A DNA stretch of 7,603 nucleotides, from positions 1 to 7,603 of the forward strand of contig QIDD01000038.1 in NCBI GenBank assembly GCA_003230355.1, written 5' to 3'. Below the pieces are notes generated by a model. The model ran no database searches and was not told the origin of the DNA. It worked only from the letters and a program-made list of their open reading frames with translations. This stretch comes from Methanobacteriota archaeon. GTDB taxonomy: Archaea > Hydrothermarchaeota > Hydrothermarchaeia > Hydrothermarchaeales > SZUA-236. Position 1 is the stretch's first letter; every line of letters begins with the position of its first letter. The position numbers were made by a program, and so were the translations under genes. Shown here in pieces: positions 5,743 through 7,603 of this stretch.

Positions 5743-6119
5743 AGACTCACACTGAATTACGTAGATTTTCGGGTCTTTGTAACGATTAAGACGCCCGATC
5801 TGGGTAGTATCTTCTGCCAGGCTTTCAAGAGACATGCAATTAAGATTGTTTGTGCATGGAACAGCCTTTTACAAAGGAAATAGAAAAGAATTATCGTCAT
5901 AAACACTTTTCCAAAAACCGAGTAAAAAACACCCAGAACAATTGGATACGCCGGTACATGCCGCGCTATTGTATATCCATATCCATCTGCAATATTTCCG
6001 CCAATCCATGCGTAAAGCACCCCATCAGAGTTTGTCTGCAGATTTGAAATGAAAAAATATGATCTCAACCCTGCTCCAAGAAACAATATAAGGGCAAAAT
6101 AAACGTATTTTCGATTCAT
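5743..6119 (-). pseudogene. Remnant of a GT39/PMT-type membrane glycosyltransferase
   Basis: An ATG at 6119 opens a 120-codon frame to a TAA at 5757. Its first ~75 residues look like the start of a polytopic GT39 (dolichyl-phosphate-mannose mannosyltransferase-like) enzyme: a first membrane segment (YVYFALILFLGAGLRSYFF), then NSDGVLYAWIGGNIADGYGY with Asp32 at the place of the family's catalytic acid, then VPAYPIVLGVFYSVFG. A hydrophobic stretch (VFMTIILFYFL) follows, and then the frame loses its membrane-protein character (KAWQKILPRSG). In the frame two bases over (5835-5743), SLESLAEDTTQIGRLNRY and KIYVIQCES read like the C-terminal tail of such an enzyme. Family members have about 450-550 residues, so I infer that an internal deletion removed most of the gene and shifted the frame. 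A short free-standing membrane protein is the alternative. Confidence 0.55.
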
Positions 6120-6140
6120 GCGAAATAGGACTACCTCTGC

Positions 6141-6150
6141 ATTTAAAAAT
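6141..6150 (-). promoter_or_regulatory. TATA box for the GT39-remnant/DUF2064 operon
   Basis: On the minus strand ATTTTTAAAT is centred about 26 nt before the ATG at 6119, which would give a leaderless transcript. This retained promoter can still drive the intact DUF2064 gene downstream. The small palindrome ATCTCTGAGAT lies just upstream (about 6151-6161). Confidence 0.45.
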
Positions 6151-6192
6151 ATCTCTGAGATAGAGGGAATATATTTTCACACACCGTCTAAG

Positions 6193-6381
6193 TTATTTGT
6201 GGGTGTGTTCATCGAACTCGCTATACTTCAAGTGAAATTTTAAAGCAACTTCATTTTGGTCTAAGTCTTTAATTTCTTCCAGCTCTTCAGAAGTGTAATC
6301 GCGACTATACTCCAACCATCGTGTGACGGCCAGCATTTCTCGTTTAGTAAACCAAATTGGGTGTTCGTGATCTCCGCTCAT
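6193..6381 (-). CDS. Small acidic protein of unknown function (62 aa)
   Basis: I do not recognise this gene. The product is 62 aa, charged and probably helical, with no cysteine and no membrane segment: an N-terminal SGDHEHPIWFTKREML, then VTRWLEYSRDYTSEELEEIKDL, ending in a His/Glu-rich tail (FDEHTHK). The opening FTKREML and the amphipathic pattern look coding rather than random. The ATG at 6381 lacks a good Shine-Dalgarno site but has a TATA-like element at the leaderless distance. It has its own promoter, 73 bp ahead of the GT39 remnant on the same strand, and diverges from the zinc-finger/AT-hook gene across 153 bp. Confidence 0.55.
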   Translation of the reverse strand: MSGDHEHPIWFTKREMLAVTRWLEYSRDYTSEELEEIKDLDQNEVALKFHLKYSEFDEHTHK

Positions 6382-6402
6382 TACACCCTAAATATAACGG
6401 CA

Positions 6403-6412
6403 CATAATAAAT
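6403..6412 (-). promoter_or_regulatory. Possible TATA box of the 62-aa acidic protein gene
   Basis: ATTTATTATG on the minus strand is centred about 27 nt before the ATG at 6381. It is a weak match, supported mainly by spacing; a second A+T tract (TTATATTT, about 6390-6398) is too close to the start to act as the TATA box. Confidence 0.3.
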
Positions 6413-6486
6413 GTTTTTCTGAGTTTGAAGGTCATTGAAAAAATATTGATGGAAATAGCGATTCTTAGCGTGAAAGAAGAAGTTAG

Positions 6487-6496
6487 GTTTAAATAG
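6487..6496 (+). promoter_or_regulatory. Probable TATA box of the zinc-finger/AT-hook gene
   Basis: GGTTTAAATAG gives an expected transcription start near 6515 and a leader of about 20 nt carrying GGTG (6529-6532). The stronger-looking TATAAAT at 6518-6524 is too near the start codon unless translation starts further in. Confidence 0.4.
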
Positions 6497-6534
6497 ACTA
6501 ACAAAAATGAATCAATGTATAAATTTTTGGTGCA

Positions 6535-6723
6535 ATGATGGAATCTGAAACTAGGTGTGACATATGCGGGGATTCTTTGATCCCAAATAATATAGGAAGA
6601 TTAGTCAAATCGGCTTCCGAAGAAGACGTAAAGATCTGTAAGAGCTGTAAAAAACCCAGGGGAAGAACACAGATAAAGAGAGGGAGGGGCAGACCGCCTT
6701 CTGAAGCGCTGTCCAGTGTTTAA
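6535..6723 (+). CDS. Small zinc-finger protein with an AT-hook (62 aa)
   Basis: This is probably a DNA-binding protein. Two CxxC pairs, CDIC (Cys8, Cys11) and CKSC (Cys35, Cys38), are spaced 23 residues apart and could bind one zinc as a treble-clef or ribbon-like finger. Directly after them is KRGRGRPP (residues 48-55), a canonical AT-hook with the RGRP core that inserts into the minor groove of A+T-rich DNA. The residues between the pairs (LIPNNIGRLVK, then SEEDVKICK) resemble the strand-turn of small archaeal zinc ribbons. Two ATGs lie side by side; the second (6538) has better spacing (5 nt) from GGTG. It stands alone in an A+T-rich accessory stretch. A chromatin or regulatory role is inference, and I cannot name a family. 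Confidence 0.7.
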   Translation: MMESETRCDICGDSLIPNNIGRLVKSASEEDVKICKSCKKPRGRTQIKRGRGRPPSEALSSV

Positions 6724-6901
6724 TCTTTCTTAAACTCAGAGATGTGATTCTTACCTGAATGGAGAAGGTAGGGAAAGGCGGGCTTTAGACTCTATATGCG
6801 TTGGATCGTCAAAAATGGAAGCTATCAAAGTTATAGACATTGAAACTAAAAAAAGGGCGATTTAGATTTAAAAGGAATCCATAATTTTCGCTGTTAAAAT
6901 A

Positions 6902-6915
6902 ATCATCGATCATCG
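6902..6915 (+). repeat. Tandem ATCATCG repeat upstream of the mobB promoter
   Basis: Two perfect copies of ATCATCG lie head to tail, ending 9 nt before the TATA box. The junction also makes the palindrome ATCGAT. The position just upstream of the TATA/BRE region is where archaeal activators bind, but two 7-bp copies may be chance. Confidence 0.35.
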
Positions 6916-6924
6916 GCGCAATTC

Positions 6925-6932
6925 TTATAAGA
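6925..6932 (+). promoter_or_regulatory. TATA box of mobB
   Basis: TTATAAGA is centred about 28 nt before the ATG at 6957. No Shine-Dalgarno site precedes that ATG, so a leaderless mobB transcript is likely. Confidence 0.55.
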
Positions 6933-6956
6933 GGCAACAGCGTTTTTCTGCTTTAT

Positions 6957-7457
6957 ATGAAGATTATCGCTGTGACAGGTTCAGGTCAGAACGCCGGGAA
7001 AACGACTGCTGTGGTGAACCTGGTTTCCGAGTTTAAGCGAAGAGGACTTAGAGTGGGCACGATCAAGCAGATCCATGAGATGAATTTCAGCATGGATAAG
7101 CGTGGGAAGGATTCCTGGCGGCATGCCGAGGCAGGTGCCGATATCGTGATTGCAGCATCACCAGTTGAAGCTGTTGCGATTAAACGTATCAAGGGTTTAA
7201 ACCGCTATTCTGAGGCTCTTGCACTTCTTGCGGGGCAGGAGCTTGACATCCTTATTATTGAAGGGCATCCAGGCGTGGACATGCCTATGCTTTATGCGGC
7301 GCATGACAGCAGTGTCTGCGAGTCCAAGCCGATTGATAAATCCGTGGTTGCAGTTGTCTCGCTTTCGCCTGAGAACTTCGGTGAGATGAGTCTGCCTGTG
7401 TTTCACATGGTCCGCGATGTTTCTCAGGTTGCAGATCTAGTGCTTGCCCAATTTTGA
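6957..7457 (+). CDS. mobB: Molybdopterin-guanine dinucleotide biosynthesis protein MobB
   Basis: MobB is a GTP-binding accessory protein for making the guanine-dinucleotide form of the molybdenum/tungsten cofactor, which archaea use in, for example, formylmethanofuran dehydrogenase and formate dehydrogenase. The 166 aa are of normal length. The P-loop GSGQNAGKTT (8-17) carries Lys15 and Thr16. The family signature DKRGKDSWRHAEAGA covers 47-61, where bacterial MobB has DKPGKDSY. DILIIEGHPG (97-106) is the Walker B-like strand with Glu102. The P-loop is one residue longer than in most MobB proteins and resembles that of SIMIBI-class dethiobiotin synthetase-like enzymes, but the DKRGKDS signature favours MobB. 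The start at 6957 is set by the TATA box 28 nt upstream and by the family N-terminus. No other cofactor gene is adjacent in the window. Confidence 0.88.
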   Translation: MKIIAVTGSGQNAGKTTAVVNLVSEFKRRGLRVGTIKQIHEMNFSMDKRGKDSWRHAEAGADIVIAASPVEAVAIKRIKGLNRYSEALALLAGQELDILIIEGHPGVDMPMLYAAHDSSVCESKPIDKSVVAVVSLSPENFGEMSLPVFHMVRDVSQVADLVLAQF

Positions 7458-7476
7458 TGGCAGTCCTTAGCCTATA

Positions 7477-7505
7477 TTTTAACTTTTAAAGGGCTCAAGC
7501 TTTAA
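7477..7505 (+). terminator. Possible terminator after mobB
   Basis: T-rich runs (TATTTT, then TTTT, 7475-7487) begin about 20 nt after the stop, followed by a hairpin TTAAAG/CTTTAA (7486-7491 with 7500-7505, 8-nt loop). Archaeal termination depends mainly on the T-runs, so the hairpin may be incidental. Confidence 0.35.
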
Positions 7506-7554
7506 TTAACTTATTCAAAAATCATTCAGAACCCTTTTGGCGTATATGTTTCGA

Positions 7555-7573
7555 GGAGCCGGAATCGGACTCC
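7555..7573. promoter_or_regulatory. Dyad upstream of the next gene's promoter
   Basis: GGAGCCG pairs with CGGACTCC around a 4-nt centre (GGAG/CTCC plus CCG/CGG, with one bulged A). It lies 11 nt before a TATA-like element and is distinctly G+C-rich in an A+T-rich gap, so it may be an operator. The gene it would control is outside the window. Confidence 0.35.
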
Positions 7574-7584
7574 GCCAAGCACGG

Positions 7585-7594
7585 TTTTAAATAT
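7585..7594 (+). promoter_or_regulatory. TATA box for a gene beyond the right edge
   Basis: TTTTAAATAT would place a plus-strand transcription start near or just past the end of the window. No coding frame begins before base 7603. Confidence 0.35.
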
Positions 7595-7603
7595 TTGTCC
7601 ATT

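Larger units (their letters stand above)
6724..6956. other. Non-coding gap upstream of mobB
   Basis: No gene is convincing in these 233 bp. A 16-codon frame (6815-6865, beginning MEAIKVIDIE) has no Shine-Dalgarno site or TATA element at proper spacing and stops at once; it may be a gene remnant. The right end holds the tandem ATCATCG repeat and the mobB TATA box. A T-rich stretch just after 6723 (TCTTTCTT) may end the AT-hook transcript. Confidence 0.4.

Noticed and set aside
5743..5835. Upstream start (5835) for the DUF2064 gene
   Set aside because: The 31 extra residues do not match the family, whose N-terminus begins at the ATG at 5742, and they look like the tail of the decayed upstream gene.
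6815..6865. A 16-codon frame beginning MEAIKVIDIE
   Set aside because: Too short, with no Shine-Dalgarno site and no TATA element at the right distance. At most a gene remnant.
7551..7603. Possible tRNA on the minus strand at the right edge
   Set aside because: The TCCGATT loop lacks a proper T-loop start and its flanks do not form a 5-bp T-stem; no acceptor stem can be completed.

Overview
The window looks like a chromosomal piece of a euryarchaeon, possibly a methanogen or a relative; the exact lineage cannot be read from it. The evidence is an overlapping nurA-herA pair (an archaeal DNA-end-resection hallmark), TATA-like boxes about 25-30 nt upstream of several starts, some starts without a Shine-Dalgarno (SD) site, a tRNA gene with no encoded CCA, and archaeal-type LarC and MobB proteins.

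Layout. 1-1035 (+) is the 5'-truncated gene of the nickel-pincer cofactor protein LarC. It converges on 1083-1850 (-), a lipoprotein with a SIMPL (DUF541) domain. A short divergent promoter region (1851-1961) leads to nurA (1962-2984, +) and herA (2981-4465, +). These overlap by ATGA and should form one nuclease/translocase operon. A tRNA-Arg(GCG) gene (4490-4563, +) follows, with its TATA box lying over the herA stop codon.

From 4564 to about 6956 the sequence is more A+T-rich and looks accessory. It holds a 423-bp non-coding gap with a run of abutting perfect hairpins, a GT-A/DUF2064 glycosyltransferase (4987-5742, -), the wreck of a GT39-type membrane glycosyltransferase (5743-6119, -), an unrecognised 62-aa protein (6193-6381, -), and a 62-aa protein with two CxxC pairs and an AT-hook (6535-6723, +). 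mobB (6957-7457, +), for molybdopterin-guanine dinucleotide cofactor, closes the window. A dyad and a TATA box at the right edge probably serve the next gene.

Functional logic. NurA and HerA act together in DNA end resection. LarC and MobB are both metal-cofactor assembly proteins but are not linked here. The two glycosyltransferase genes were probably once one operon for glycan or glycolipid work, of which only the DUF2064 member is intact.

No clearly new multi-gene system is visible. The parts most worth a second look are the hairpin cluster after the tRNA, the abrupt A/C-ending codon usage in the last third of herA, the decayed GT39 locus, and the small zinc-finger/AT-hook protein.
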